Assembly (NCBI GenBank): GCA_010692635.1
Contig: JAAHGL010000001.1
Coordinates: 85,170-146,393, forward strand
Source of the DNA: Symploca sp. SIO2C1
GTDB lineage: Bacteria > Cyanobacteriota > Cyanobacteriia > Cyanobacteriales > Coleofasciculaceae
Length of the DNA: 61,224 nt
Reading direction: 5' to 3'
Positions within the stretch are counted from its first letter, which is position 1. Each line of letters opens with the position of its first letter. The notes beneath the pieces were generated by a model that was not told where the DNA came from, searched no databases, and saw only the letters and a list, made by a program, of their open reading frames with translations. The translations under genes were made by a program, and so were the position numbers. Shown piece by piece: positions 49,549 through 57,894 of the stretch.

Positions 49549-50265
49549 ATGATTTACTCAAAACGGGAAGGGATAGACCCACGAGACTGGTTGAAACAAG
49601 CTAACTTCCCCAGTAATTGGAAAGAATTAGACCTACAACAGTGGATTGCCGATAGATTGCGATCGCAAGGTTACAATCTTAAGGAGGGAGTGTGGATGAA
49701 TCTCCCTGGTGGTGGCAGAGGACAAGCTGATATTGTTTTATATGATAACAATAAACCCTGGCAAGTACTGGAGATAAAAAAGCTAATTAACAGAGAAGGG
49801 GTTTTACTTGGAACTAATCAAGCAAGAGCCTATACGGAGGTTTTAGGAGCAACAGAGCAACCTTTATTGATAGGATTGGCTCCTTGGTCAGAAAAAGAAT
49901 ATTGGAGTGGTAAAAATGCTATCAACCTGTCAGCTCATAATGAGGTGGGTATCATTTATCTCAATGAAGATGAGCGTTGGTTTCCATCACCAGTGCCAGG
50001 AGAAACAGTTGCACAGACTCAGGTAGAAAGAGGCGATAATTTTATTAATCAGTGTAAACCATTAATTTATCAACTGATAAACTCACTTTTGTCTAGCTGC
50101 TGCAACCTAATCAATCAGGGTGTCAACAAACTGACTTGGAAACAAAAAGCAATTGCTATTATCACGTTATGCTTTATCTCCTTTCTCTTAAGCTGGAGTC
50201 AAGGCTCTAAAGTTTTTAATTCATTTTCAGAAAACACAATTGAATCTAACTGTAAATGTCCTTGA
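49549..50265 (+). CDS. PD-(D/E)XK nuclease-like protein with a C-terminal membrane anchor
   Basis: 238 residues. A restriction-type nuclease core at about 25-90 has the signature GQADIVLYDNNKPWQVLEIKK, with Asp and then Glu-x-Lys across two strands. A membrane helix lies near 204-220 (AIAIITLCFISFLLSW). The nuclease would face the cytoplasm at the membrane. A partner methylase is not adjacent. Possible roles are cleavage of incoming DNA at the membrane or processing of the element's own DNA. Confidence 0.65.
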   Translation: MIYSKREGIDPRDWLKQANFPSNWKELDLQQWIADRLRSQGYNLKEGVWMNLPGGGRGQADIVLYDNNKPWQVLEIKKLINREGVLLGTNQARAYTEVLGATEQPLLIGLAPWSEKEYWSGKNAINLSAHNEVGIIYLNEDERWFPSPVPGETVAQTQVERGDNFINQCKPLIYQLINSLLSSCCNLINQGVNKLTWKQKAIAIITLCFISFLLSWSQGSKVFNSFSENTIESNCKCP

Positions 50266-50384
50266 CTGAAATTGGAGCAATAATAGAAGAGTGCGATAGC
50301 TTTTTTACCTATAGTTTAGATGATTTTGGGTTCTATGAGGTTGAACCTAGCGAAATAATAGTAAAGCCTTTAACTAGAGAGTAA
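50256..50384 (+). CDS. 42-residue acidic protein, unknown
   Basis: ATG at 50256 overlaps the nuclease gene end by ten bases. Sequence MSLTEIGAIIEECDSFFTYS then acidic/aromatic residues. The overlap and the short distance to the next gene support translation in the same message. Function unknown; possibly an inhibitor or small partner of the nuclease. Confidence 0.4.
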   Translation: MSLTEIGAIIEECDSFFTYSLDDFGFYEVEPSEIIVKPLTRE

Positions 50385-50388
50385 AGCT

Positions 50389-51396
50389 ATGTCAATAGTT
50401 TGCGGAACTGAATCAATTTTAAACCCATTACAGAAGAGCAGTCTTAACAAAAAAGCATTGTGTGATTATGTCATTAATGTCGCCTCAGGTTGCTTGCATT
50501 CCTGTGTATTTTGCTACGTTCCTTCAACCCCAGTAATTAGAACTAGAACGGCACATTTCAGGAAGCAAGGTGTTGAAGATCCGCAGATGGATTGGGGAAA
50601 ATACTTGTTTATCCGCGACAATCTTGTGGAGCAATTAGAAAAACAATTATTCCGAAAGAAAACCTGGGAAGAAACACCAGCGGGGCGAGGGGTAGTATTA
50701 TTATGCTCTGGCACTGATCCGTATCAAAATTCCAAAACTGCCGCCATTACTCGTGCAGCAGTTGAGACTTTACTCAAGTACAATAGGCGGGTACGCATAC
50801 TAACTCGCAGTCCTCTCTGGACAAAAGACTTGGATATACTGGCGCATCCCAATGTAACTGTGGGGATGAGCATTCCTTACCTGGATGATGAACTGAGCCG
50901 TCGAATTGAACTTGCTGCTCCACCGCCATCAGTGCGACTCAAGGCGATGCGTCAAGGTAAGAAAGCTGGGTGCAGGCTCTATGTTGCGATCGCACCGACA
51001 CCGCCAACGATGGATTACGAATCATTCCTGGGCCATCTAGAAACCTTGTTAACCCTGGAGCCAGAAGTAATGTTTTGGGAGCCGATTAACGCCAGGGGTT
51101 CCAATGGGAAACGCATGATGGCTGCTGGCTTAGATTTTGTTCAATCTATCACGAAGCATCAAGACTGGGCAAAGAACTTTGTGAATCAGTGGAAGATGAT
51201 GGAGTATGCTGCCGATTGTCTTGGGTGCAAGGAATTGTTGCACATTTGGACAGATGTGGGGTTAAGGAGTTACGTTGACTCCGAAGTGTTGGAATATTGG
51301 TGGTACAAGCCAACCGTTGAATCTTGGGGGATAAAATCTCCTGTCAATAAGGGTTTTCAGTCATTTGATTTTGGGGAGGTGAAGCATGAGATTTGA
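50389..51396 (+). CDS. Radical-SAM protein, SplB-like
   Basis: 335 residues with a C-x3-C-x2-C cluster (GCLHSCVFCY, about 34-43), as in SplB/spore-photoproduct-lyase-like radical-SAM enzymes, and a TIM-barrel pattern after it (LLCSGTDPYQNSKTAAITRAA; RVRILTRSPLWTKDLDIL). It uses S-adenosylmethionine and a 4Fe-4S cluster; its substrate here is unknown. Such genes are common in phages and plasmids. It is followed by a gene that overlaps its end. Confidence 0.75.
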   Translation: MSIVCGTESILNPLQKSSLNKKALCDYVINVASGCLHSCVFCYVPSTPVIRTRTAHFRKQGVEDPQMDWGKYLFIRDNLVEQLEKQLFRKKTWEETPAGRGVVLLCSGTDPYQNSKTAAITRAAVETLLKYNRRVRILTRSPLWTKDLDILAHPNVTVGMSIPYLDDELSRRIELAAPPPSVRLKAMRQGKKAGCRLYVAIAPTPPTMDYESFLGHLETLLTLEPEVMFWEPINARGSNGKRMMAAGLDFVQSITKHQDWAKNFVNQWKMMEYAADCLGCKELLHIWTDVGLRSYVDSEVLEYWWYKPTVESWGIKSPVNKGFQSFDFGEVKHEI

Positions 51397-51661
51397 TTCA
51401 AGTTACTCAAGCTTTGTGACTACGCTTGCCTACCGAGAAGGACGTTCGCGCCGCCAAAAGCTTGTAGCACTCCGAGCTATGCCCCGCCCTGGTGATTTAA
51501 TTACCTGTATTGTCGCCGGAGCAACTGATTATTTCGAGGTTCTCTTTATCGAACATTCTTCCCGTTTCAATGAAGAGCGCTCAGCATTTGAGGCAGGGGG
51601 GGTTTGTATCCATGCAAAGCAAATCACGAAAAGTCAAAGAAGCGCGAAGCTCAAGAACTGA
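51386..51661 (+). CDS. Small basic protein, unknown
   Basis: 91 residues starting ATG at 51386, inside the end of the radical-SAM gene, with GGAGG upstream (51375-51379). Beta-rich core (PRPGDLITCIVAGATDYFEVLFIEHSS) and a basic C-terminus. Coupled to the radical-SAM gene and perhaps its partner. Confidence 0.5.
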   Translation: MRFDSSYSSFVTTLAYREGRSRRQKLVALRAMPRPGDLITCIVAGATDYFEVLFIEHSSRFNEERSAFEAGGVCIHAKQITKSQRSAKLKN

Positions 51662-51744
51662 AAGTGGCATTTCTTCAACGAACCAGATTAATTTCTAGAA
51701 TCAAGGTTCGGATAATCCATCTGCTGAGAGCGTAAGGAAGGATT

Positions 51745-51760
51745 GACGCGGGGACGCGGA
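51745..51760. repeat. Two GACGCGG repeats
   Basis: GACGCGGG followed by GACGCGGA in the gap before the recombinase gene. The same unit occurs four times at 5325-5356. Confidence 0.75.
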
Positions 51761-51829
51761 GAATTGAAATTCCAACCAAAATTTCACCTGACCCCAGGAA
51801 AATTGGATTAGAGGTGGGATGATAAAAGG

Positions 51830-52792
51830 ATGCCCTCTTACATCTTTACTGATGATTCCCTGGCTCTGACTACTGCTGTCCCTTTAACTCGACATCCGGC
51901 AGCAGTTTACTTGTCTATGCTGGGGAAGGGTTCACGTCCTACTATGAGGCAATCTCTCAATTTGATTGCGGCTTTGTTAACGAATGGTGAATGTGATGCT
52001 TTGACCCTGGATTGGGCAGCACTAAAATACGAACATACAGCAGCTGTGCAAGGGGCGTTATTAGAGAAGTACGAGTCCACTACCGTCAAGAAAATGATGT
52101 GTGCTTTGCGACGAGTCTTGAGGGAGGCTTACAAGCTCAGATTGATTGACCTTGAAACCTATGAAGCTGCTGTGGATTTACCTTCTGTCAAAGTTGCCCA
52201 GCGACTTAAGGGTCGTGCTTTGAGCGAAGATGAGATTATTACCCTGATCGGTGTGTGCCAGGATGATCCTACTCCTCTGGGTATAAGGGATGCTGCTTTG
52301 TTAGGTATTCTGCGTGGAGCTGGATTGAGACGGGCTGAAGTGGTGAAGCTGAAGCTAGGGGATTTTGACTCGGAAGTTGGTTCTCTGGAGATTCGCTCCG
52401 GTAAAGGTGGTAAAGATAGAACGGTTTACTTGCCAGAGGAAGTCATCCCTTTGGTGCTCGACTGGTTGGAGATTAGGGGCTATGAACCCGGTTCACTATT
52501 GTACCCCATTCTCAAAAGTGGAAGGATTGTACTGCGGCAAATGACTCCCCAGGCAGTGCTGTTGATTGTGCGAAGAAGGGCAAAACAGGCTGGGGTGGAA
52601 TCGTTTAGTCCTCATGACCTCAGGCGTACATTTTGCTCTGATTTACTAGATGCAGGCGTTGATATAGTCACCGTACAGAAGTTGGCGGGGCATAATTCAC
52701 CAACAACTACTGCCAAATATGATAGGAGAGGTGAGGAAGCGAAACGGAAGGCTGTGCAGCAGTTAAAGATAGGGGCGAAAAAAAGTCGGTAA
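51830..52792 (+). CDS. Tyrosine recombinase / integrase
   Basis: 320 residues. N-terminal core-binding domain (TRHPAAVYLSMLGKGSRPTMRQSL) and C-terminal catalytic domain with Arg in RGAGLRRAEV (about 165), HDLRRTF (about 261), HNSPTT (about 286) and the nucleophile Tyr in TAKYDRR. All key residues are present. It may integrate the element or resolve dimers; no attachment site or tRNA gene is seen in the window, and the neighbouring partition genes favour a role in keeping monomers. Confidence 0.9.
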   Translation: MPSYIFTDDSLALTTAVPLTRHPAAVYLSMLGKGSRPTMRQSLNLIAALLTNGECDALTLDWAALKYEHTAAVQGALLEKYESTTVKKMMCALRRVLREAYKLRLIDLETYEAAVDLPSVKVAQRLKGRALSEDEIITLIGVCQDDPTPLGIRDAALLGILRGAGLRRAEVVKLKLGDFDSEVGSLEIRSGKGGKDRTVYLPEEVIPLVLDWLEIRGYEPGSLLYPILKSGRIVLRQMTPQAVLLIVRRRAKQAGVESFSPHDLRRTFCSDLLDAGVDIVTVQKLAGHNSPTTTAKYDRRGEEAKRKAVQQLKIGAKKSR

Positions 52793-52813
52793 AATTTTGA
52801 CTAGCAACTGAAC

Positions 52814-53455
52814 TTACTTATTTGATAGCATAATTTGTCTAATTTGTTTAAGAACACGCATGATGTCATAAAGTTGATTGCGGTGGGGTAGGAGTAGGGA
52901 ATAAATATTGGATAAGTCGTATTGAGGGTTATCTGTCTTCAAGAGTTTAATAAATTGGAATTCATCGCCATTTGTGATTAATCCATAGACGGGGCGTTCT
53001 GGGTTGGGATTTCCCATCATGTAAGTGAGGGCTTGGGGTAAGGCAACAGAGAAGGCGATGGTTGATTTAGATTCAACGACCAATACCCACAATTGCTGTT
53101 GAATAATTAGGGTGTCGATGCGTCCTCTGAGTAATTCCTCTGTGTCTTCTAGGAGGAGTTGGACTTCAGGTTCTGTGGTAACGAAGAAGGGTTCATCGTA
53201 TAAACCAGCTAGGGTTAATAAGGGGGAGATGACCAAGTGATTGATAGTTCCTTCAGCTAAAGAACCGCGTTTTCGATGGCGCAGAAATCGGTTTCTAATT
53301 TGGTCTAATGTTGTTGTTTCTGTGTCGGTTAGTTCGGGTAAGTCTTGATTCCATTCTGGGAATAATTGCTCGTTTTCTGTAGGAAAAAGATTAAATCTTT
53401 CCTCTAGGTCATCAAGACTGGTGATAGTTTTTGATATGGGTTTTGCCTGTACCAT
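52814..53455 (-). CDS. Restriction-endonuclease-like protein
   Basis: 213 residues. A nuclease-like core RGRIDTLIIQQQLWVLVVESKS (about 110-131) has Asp and then Glu-x-Lys as in PD-(D/E)XK enzymes, in a family that is abundant in cyanobacteria and similar to the N-terminal part of type I restriction R subunits. No methylase or specificity gene is adjacent. Family is clear; activity is not proven. Confidence 0.65.
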   Translation of the reverse strand: MVQAKPISKTITSLDDLEERFNLFPTENEQLFPEWNQDLPELTDTETTTLDQIRNRFLRHRKRGSLAEGTINHLVISPLLTLAGLYDEPFFVTTEPEVQLLLEDTEELLRGRIDTLIIQQQLWVLVVESKSTIAFSVALPQALTYMMGNPNPERPVYGLITNGDEFQFIKLLKTDNPQYDLSNIYSLLLPHRNQLYDIMRVLKQIRQIMLSNK

Positions 53456-53520
53456 AATTGCTCTAATTTTCTAGGTTATTGAGTGCTTAAACTATTTTAG
53501 TTACCAATGAGTAATAGGTT

Positions 53521-53763
53521 TCAATGATACTCCTCCGAATGCTTTTTTAACCAATCTTCTATCGCTTCAGCAGCACAATCGCTCATCTCTTTTTCTAAAT
53601 CTGCCGCAATTACCTTGAGTCGTTTGTGCAGTTTCTTTGGTAGATGGAAACCTACTTTCACATAATCTGGAGATGTGCGCTTGCTTTGGGGGAGCTGTTC
53701 ATCTTTGGCGGTTCCCTCTTTGGCAGCTTTCATCAATTGTTTGAAATCATCCTTTTTTGCCAC
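53521..53763 (-). CDS. Ribbon-helix-helix partition protein
   Basis: About 80 residues from a GTG overlapping the ParA gene end by 17 bases. A disordered, charged start (AKKDDFKQLMKAAKEGT) leads to a ribbon-helix-helix (YVKVGFHLPKKLHKRLKVIAADLEKEMSD) as in ParG/CopG-type centromere binders. Paired with the upstream ParA, it makes a type Ib partition system, in which this small protein binds the centromere and represses the operon. Confidence 0.75.
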   Translation of the reverse strand: MAKKDDFKQLMKAAKEGTAKDEQLPQSKRTSPDYVKVGFHLPKKLHKRLKVIAADLEKEMSDCAAEAIEDWLKKHSEEYH

Positions 53764-54346
53764 AGATTTCGTCTCCAACAGCTTTATAACAACTCCAGGC
53801 GATGCCTGCATAACTCTCACTCATTTGAGAAACGGTTAATCCATTTAATGCAGCTCTTTGAAACACCACCAACCTACGGATTGAGGTTTTAAATAGTGGT
53901 AACCCAGCATCCGTGAGCGCATCCCTCACCAACTCTTCCGCTTTACTAGGCTTGGGTGGAACCAAGGTTAGTAGGATTTTGTAGTTAGCGCCTAAGCGGT
54001 TCAGCTCTCCAGTCATCTCCAAGGTGGCATCAATTGCCCAAGCTTCTGGTGAGGTGGGGACAACTAATAAGTCGCACCCATCTACCAATTCTTTCAACTC
54101 CTCAAATGAGGGGCGGGCTGCTGTATCAACAATGATGTGGGTGTGGGATGGGGCATACTTCACCCCCTGCTTCTCACTCACTACTTTGAAGGGAGGTTTA
54201 CCCCTAGCTGCCCACTTTAGCAGGCTGCGATTAATGTCCCCATCAACCAACAGCGTGGGGGCTTTCTGCTGGAAGTACGCAGCCAGATGCGTGGCGGTGG
54301 TGGATTTAGCCACGCCTCCTTTGAATGAACAAACTGAAATGATCAT
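53747..54346 (-). CDS. parA: ParA-family partition ATPase
   Basis: 199 residues, short as in type Ib ParA. Deviant Walker A KGGVAKSTTATHLAAYF near 10-26, switch segment VDGDINRSLLKWAARG near 37, and IIVDTAARPSFEELK near 71. No N-terminal DNA-binding domain, which is also usual for this type. It drives segregation of a low-copy replicon and is incompatible with a simple lytic phage. The ribbon-helix-helix partner overlaps its end. Confidence 0.85.
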   Translation of the reverse strand: MIISVCSFKGGVAKSTTATHLAAYFQQKAPTLLVDGDINRSLLKWAARGKPPFKVVSEKQGVKYAPSHTHIIVDTAARPSFEELKELVDGCDLLVVPTSPEAWAIDATLEMTGELNRLGANYKILLTLVPPKPSKAEELVRDALTDAGLPLFKTSIRRLVVFQRAALNGLTVSQMSESYAGIAWSCYKAVGDEICGKKG

Positions 54347-54375
54347 TGCTTTATTTTAGCGAATACTTGGATGAT

Positions 54376-54410
54376 TGGGTGACTGGGTGACTGGGTAGCT
54401 AGTTACCCAG
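54376..54410. promoter_or_regulatory. Candidate partition centromere / operator upstream of parA
   Basis: Two tandem TGGGTGAC units (54376-54391) and a TGGGTAGC unit (54392-54399), period 8, run into the palindrome CTGGGTA-GCTAGT-TACCCAG (54391-54410), 30-64 bases upstream of the parA start. Type Ib centromeres consist of short tandem direct repeats at this place. Confidence 0.55.
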
Positions 54411-54532
54411 AAGCTGCAAAATTATCCAGATTGTCCCTCGCCTTATCAGCTCGTACTTCTCCTGATTTTATTTCGACCGGACGTAAAGTGATATACGAAA
54501 TTTTTACAGTTCACAAGCATCGGAGTATAACT

Positions 54533-55003
54533 ATGTCCGTTGTCCAAATCCAATACGCGCAGAACAACGAGTTCAAGAGTAAGAAGTGCGGCTATTCATG
54601 GGACGATTCTGTCCCCAACCTAGGAGGTGGTCTTGAAGTCCTGAAGTTAAGTATCGATCCGGTAAACAGGAACAACAAGCTACTTGTCCAGGCATCCATC
54701 CACGTTGTTGAGGAAACAAACACTTCTGACCATATCATAGTCGCGCTTTTCAAAGACAACGACCTCGGAGCAGTAGCTACGGCAGTCGAAGAAGTATATG
54801 AAGATTACTCGCAATACGGCGGACTAACTACTACTGTGAACCTAACTCATGTTCTAGACCTGGAGCATCAACGTCCCGTAACCCTGACTATCGAGGTAGG
54901 TCTTTCTGGTGAAGGCAAGATTAATATAAATGGGGGTGCAGGATCTCGAAAACTAGGTGGCAGCCTACATTCGACTCTTGTGGTGACGGAATTTACGCCC
55001 TGA
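54533..55003 (+). CDS. Virion-associated beta-sandwich protein
   Basis: 156 residues from ATG 54533 (GGAG seven bases upstream). The pattern KLLVQASIHVVEETNTSDHIIVALFKDN ... LTLTIEVGLSGEGKININGG ... KLGGSLHSTLVVTEF is that of beta-sandwich tips found in phage fibres or decoration proteins. It stands alone between the partition operon and the terminase genes, on the same strand as the latter. A receptor-binding or head-decoration role is inferred from fold pattern and location. Confidence 0.5.
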   Translation: MSVVQIQYAQNNEFKSKKCGYSWDDSVPNLGGGLEVLKLSIDPVNRNNKLLVQASIHVVEETNTSDHIIVALFKDNDLGAVATAVEEVYEDYSQYGGLTTTVNLTHVLDLEHQRPVTLTIEVGLSGEGKININGGAGSRKLGGSLHSTLVVTEFTP

Positions 55004-55265
55004 GCATCCTGAGTACTGTGAGCTGACTATGCAGCGCTGGGAAAAAAAGACAAGGAAGGAGGCTAAATTGGCATCAGAACGAATGAACTATAAAATATAA
55101 TCTATAAACTATGAAATTCTGGGGTTATTTCATAGAATTGATTAAAAATCACATAGTTTCTTCGGGTAGCCTAAAAGTCTTATGAATAGGCAAAAATTTC
55201 TCATCTGAGGCAGAAAACAAGTACGAAGGAACTAGGAAGGGACTCTTAAAATTGTGCTTAGTTGA

Positions 55266-55802
55266 ATGCCACAACCAAAAAAATATGACTGGGATCTGAT
55301 AGAATCGGAGGTACTCCGAAGTGAATCGCCTCTTGACTATAAAGTTATTGAGGAGAAGTACGGTGTTCCTCGTAAGCAGTTATATCAAAGGGCTTACAAC
55401 TATAAATGGAAAGACAGGCATGAGGAGTTTTTGCTTCAGCTGAATAGGCGTCGCGATCGCGAGAAGATAGATCAGCTGATGTCCACCTATTCAAAGCTGG
55501 ATGGAGCAATCCTCCGAATAGCGGAAGCTCTGTTGCAGCAAATTCAGAGAATATTGGTTAATGCCCAAAATAGTGAACCAATGCGTACCCATGAAGTAAA
55601 AAACTTGGTTGAGAGTACTGCTCGGTTGACTGATATGTTGGAAACCCACAGAGGTGATACAGCAAACGCTCTCAAGGAACTTATAGTCGATGGCATCATT
55701 CCCGGTGATATTGTGCCGCAGATACTGGATATCATGGAACGCAGTAATGAATCCCTCTCTATTGAGCTGAGCAAAGCATTTACGGGAAGAATTCCCGACT
55801 AA
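55266..55802 (+). CDS. terS: Terminase small subunit
   Basis: 178 residues. An N-terminal helix-turn-helix (SPLDYKVIEEKYGVPRKQLYQRAYNYKWKDR) of the type that recognises phage pac or cos DNA, then a central helical region that would form the ring. It lies five bases before the large subunit gene. The recognition site is unknown and should lie near this gene. Confidence 0.75.
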   Translation: MPQPKKYDWDLIESEVLRSESPLDYKVIEEKYGVPRKQLYQRAYNYKWKDRHEEFLLQLNRRRDREKIDQLMSTYSKLDGAILRIAEALLQQIQRILVNAQNSEPMRTHEVKNLVESTARLTDMLETHRGDTANALKELIVDGIIPGDIVPQILDIMERSNESLSIELSKAFTGRIPD

Positions 55803-55807
55803 CTATT

Positions 55808-57388
55808 ATGATGGGAAAAAGGAAAATGCGCTCTCGGCAGTCTCTGACAAATGTCAGCCAACTTAGAGATGCCGAGATGAGGTTAACCCGTCGCCACAAA
55901 GCTGGTGTAACGGTACTCTCATTCAGCAATGACCCCATCGGCTTCGCTAAGTACCTGGGTGTGGAGTTTCTAACTGATGAACAGAAGCAGATAATGCTGT
56001 CGGTACGCGATCGCAGTGTGACCAATGTGCAGGCAGCTCATGGTGTAGGTAAAACTTTCCTTTCAGGTATTCTGGTGTTGTGGTGGGTATTTTCAGTTGA
56101 GGGAATGTGTGTCTCAACTGCTCCCACGGGACGCCAAGTGAAGGAGCTGCTCTGGAAGGAAGTCCGCACTCTATATGATTTAAACCAGAAGAAGTTAGGT
56201 GGACGCCGAGGTAAACTTTTTGTTGAGAAGTCCCAATCAGCCTATGCCTATGGGTTCAGCTCTTATGATTACTCAAGTGATACTTTTCAAGGGATTCACG
56301 CAGAGCGACTACTGGTTATCGAAGATGAAGCCAATGGTATTAGTCAGGAGATTGACGACGGGGCATCAGCTTGTGTGACTGGTGCTGACAACCGCTTGCT
56401 CAGAATTGGTAACCCCACCACTGCTTCGACACCATTCTTTAAAGCCTGTCGTGCCTCGAATATTCGTATCCCTGTGTGGAGTCATCCTAATGTGAGTTGG
56501 GCATATGAGAAAGATATTAACGGCATCCATCGCCTCAAGCCAGAGATAGCAACACTGATTCGTACAGAAGATAAAGAGGAACCGATTCTTCCCCAAAAAG
56601 ATTGGTTCGATTTCTTACCTCGCGACCGCGTGAAGGGTGCTGTCTCAATATCGTGGATTGAAAAGCAGCGCTATCGTGGTGAGCAGTCGGCTTATTGGGT
56701 GTCCCGTGTTGAGGGTATCTTCCCAGAGGATAACTCAGCTTCAATTATCCCACGTTCGTGGTTCATTGCTGCTCGTGCTAGATACGATGCTGACCCCGAA
56801 TATTGGGATAAGAAGGCTGACCGACATGAGTGGCGATGGGGACTGGATGTGGGTGATGGTGGTGACTCTCACGGCTTAGCTGGTTGGCGTGGTTCGGTAC
56901 TTTATATAGTTAGAGAGCAGGTAACATTAGGCGATCGCTCCGATACTGCCAGAGCTGCTGGGTTAGCCACAAACATTCTGAAAAAATATCCTGGTCGAGT
57001 CAGTGTAGACCAAATTGGTGTGGGTGCTGGAACTTTAGCAATGCTGATTGAGGAGGGCCTTGAGGCTGATGGAGTGAATTGGGGCACAGCAGCAAAAGAC
57101 CCAGTGCAGTTCGCCAACGTTAAGGCTGAAGACTTCTGGAAGATGCGAGAAGCATTTGAGCAGGGTGAGGTGGCTGTAGCGCCATTGGGAGAGTATGAGG
57201 ATGAGGTAATCGAAGACTTAGCTAATATTTGGTATGAGGAATTGAGCACTGGAAAAATCAAGATTGAAAAGAAAGATTTGACCCGTAAACGTCTCGGTCG
57301 TTCTCCTAACCTTGGTGATGCTGTTTGTTATGGGTTCAACGATCATGAAGATCCGAAGCATCGAATCAGTCAGATGATTTTTACATAA
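55808..57388 (+). CDS. terL: Terminase large subunit
   Basis: 526 residues. ATPase domain with Walker A QAAHGVGKTF near 76 and Walker B LLVIEDEANG near 168. RNase-H-like nuclease domain with acidic residues in GLDVGDGGDSHG near 346 and VSVDQIGVGAG near 398. It pumps DNA into the head and cuts it. The start may be 55808 or the ATG one codon later. Order terS-terL-portal is standard. Confidence 0.9.
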   Translation: MMGKRKMRSRQSLTNVSQLRDAEMRLTRRHKAGVTVLSFSNDPIGFAKYLGVEFLTDEQKQIMLSVRDRSVTNVQAAHGVGKTFLSGILVLWWVFSVEGMCVSTAPTGRQVKELLWKEVRTLYDLNQKKLGGRRGKLFVEKSQSAYAYGFSSYDYSSDTFQGIHAERLLVIEDEANGISQEIDDGASACVTGADNRLLRIGNPTTASTPFFKACRASNIRIPVWSHPNVSWAYEKDINGIHRLKPEIATLIRTEDKEEPILPQKDWFDFLPRDRVKGAVSISWIEKQRYRGEQSAYWVSRVEGIFPEDNSASIIPRSWFIAARARYDADPEYWDKKADRHEWRWGLDVGDGGDSHGLAGWRGSVLYIVREQVTLGDRSDTARAAGLATNILKKYPGRVSVDQIGVGAGTLAMLIEEGLEADGVNWGTAAKDPVQFANVKAEDFWKMREAFEQGEVAVAPLGEYEDEVIEDLANIWYEELSTGKIKIEKKDLTRKRLGRSPNLGDAVCYGFNDHEDPKHRISQMIFT

Positions 57389-57488
57389 TAAACTTATTAA
57401 TTATTATTTATTAATTACTTCAAATTCGGATGTTGTCTAACAATACTAATGTAGTACTATAAAAATGTAGCAATATAGGCACAGTACT

Positions 57489-57893
57489 ATGGCGCTTGAA
57501 ACGGTAGAAGAAGGTCTGGCGATCGCAAAAGACTTAGCTAAAATTTCTGATACTAATAATGACCCACTGCTCACTACATTCCTGGAAGCGGCAAAGGGAA
57601 CGAGGGAAGATGGGACAACGGTATACCGACCATTTATCGTGGCAGCATTCTGGTTAGGAACGCACCAGGAAGCGCTACCTAGGCAGGGATTGATAGAAGG
57701 TGACGGGGCAAAGTTTGTAGATCCACTCAAGGCGATTGAGTGGTTACTTAGACAGCAGCAGGCGATGGATTGTGGATTGAAGTTTGATGAGTGCTGGAAC
57801 CCAAAGACTATTAAGGATGAGCTAATCTGCGGTTGCGATAAGGAAGAAACCACACAGAGTGCTTTGTTCGGTATTAGTGCGATGGTGATTTGA
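57489..57893 (+). CDS. Small head-associated protein, unknown
   Basis: 134 residues between terminase and portal. Helical (ETVEEGLAIAKDLAKISDTNN; DPLLTTFLEAAKGTREDGTTVYRPFIVAAFWLGT). In related phages a gene at this place encodes a small head or connector protein. Its stop lies two bases before the portal start. Family not named. Confidence 0.45.
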   Translation: MALETVEEGLAIAKDLAKISDTNNDPLLTTFLEAAKGTREDGTTVYRPFIVAAFWLGTHQEALPRQGLIEGDGAKFVDPLKAIEWLLRQQQAMDCGLKFDECWNPKTIKDELICGCDKEETTQSALFGISAMVI

Positions 57894-57894
57894 G

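Noticed and set aside
51661-52830. An attachment site next to the integrase
   Set aside because: No tRNA-like segment or core/arm repeat pair could be picked out; without a host junction it cannot be defined.
32636-53455. A complete restriction-modification system formed by the methylase fusion and the nuclease-like genes at 49549 and 52814
   Set aside because: The genes are 14-20 kb apart on different transcripts and the families do not normally pair.
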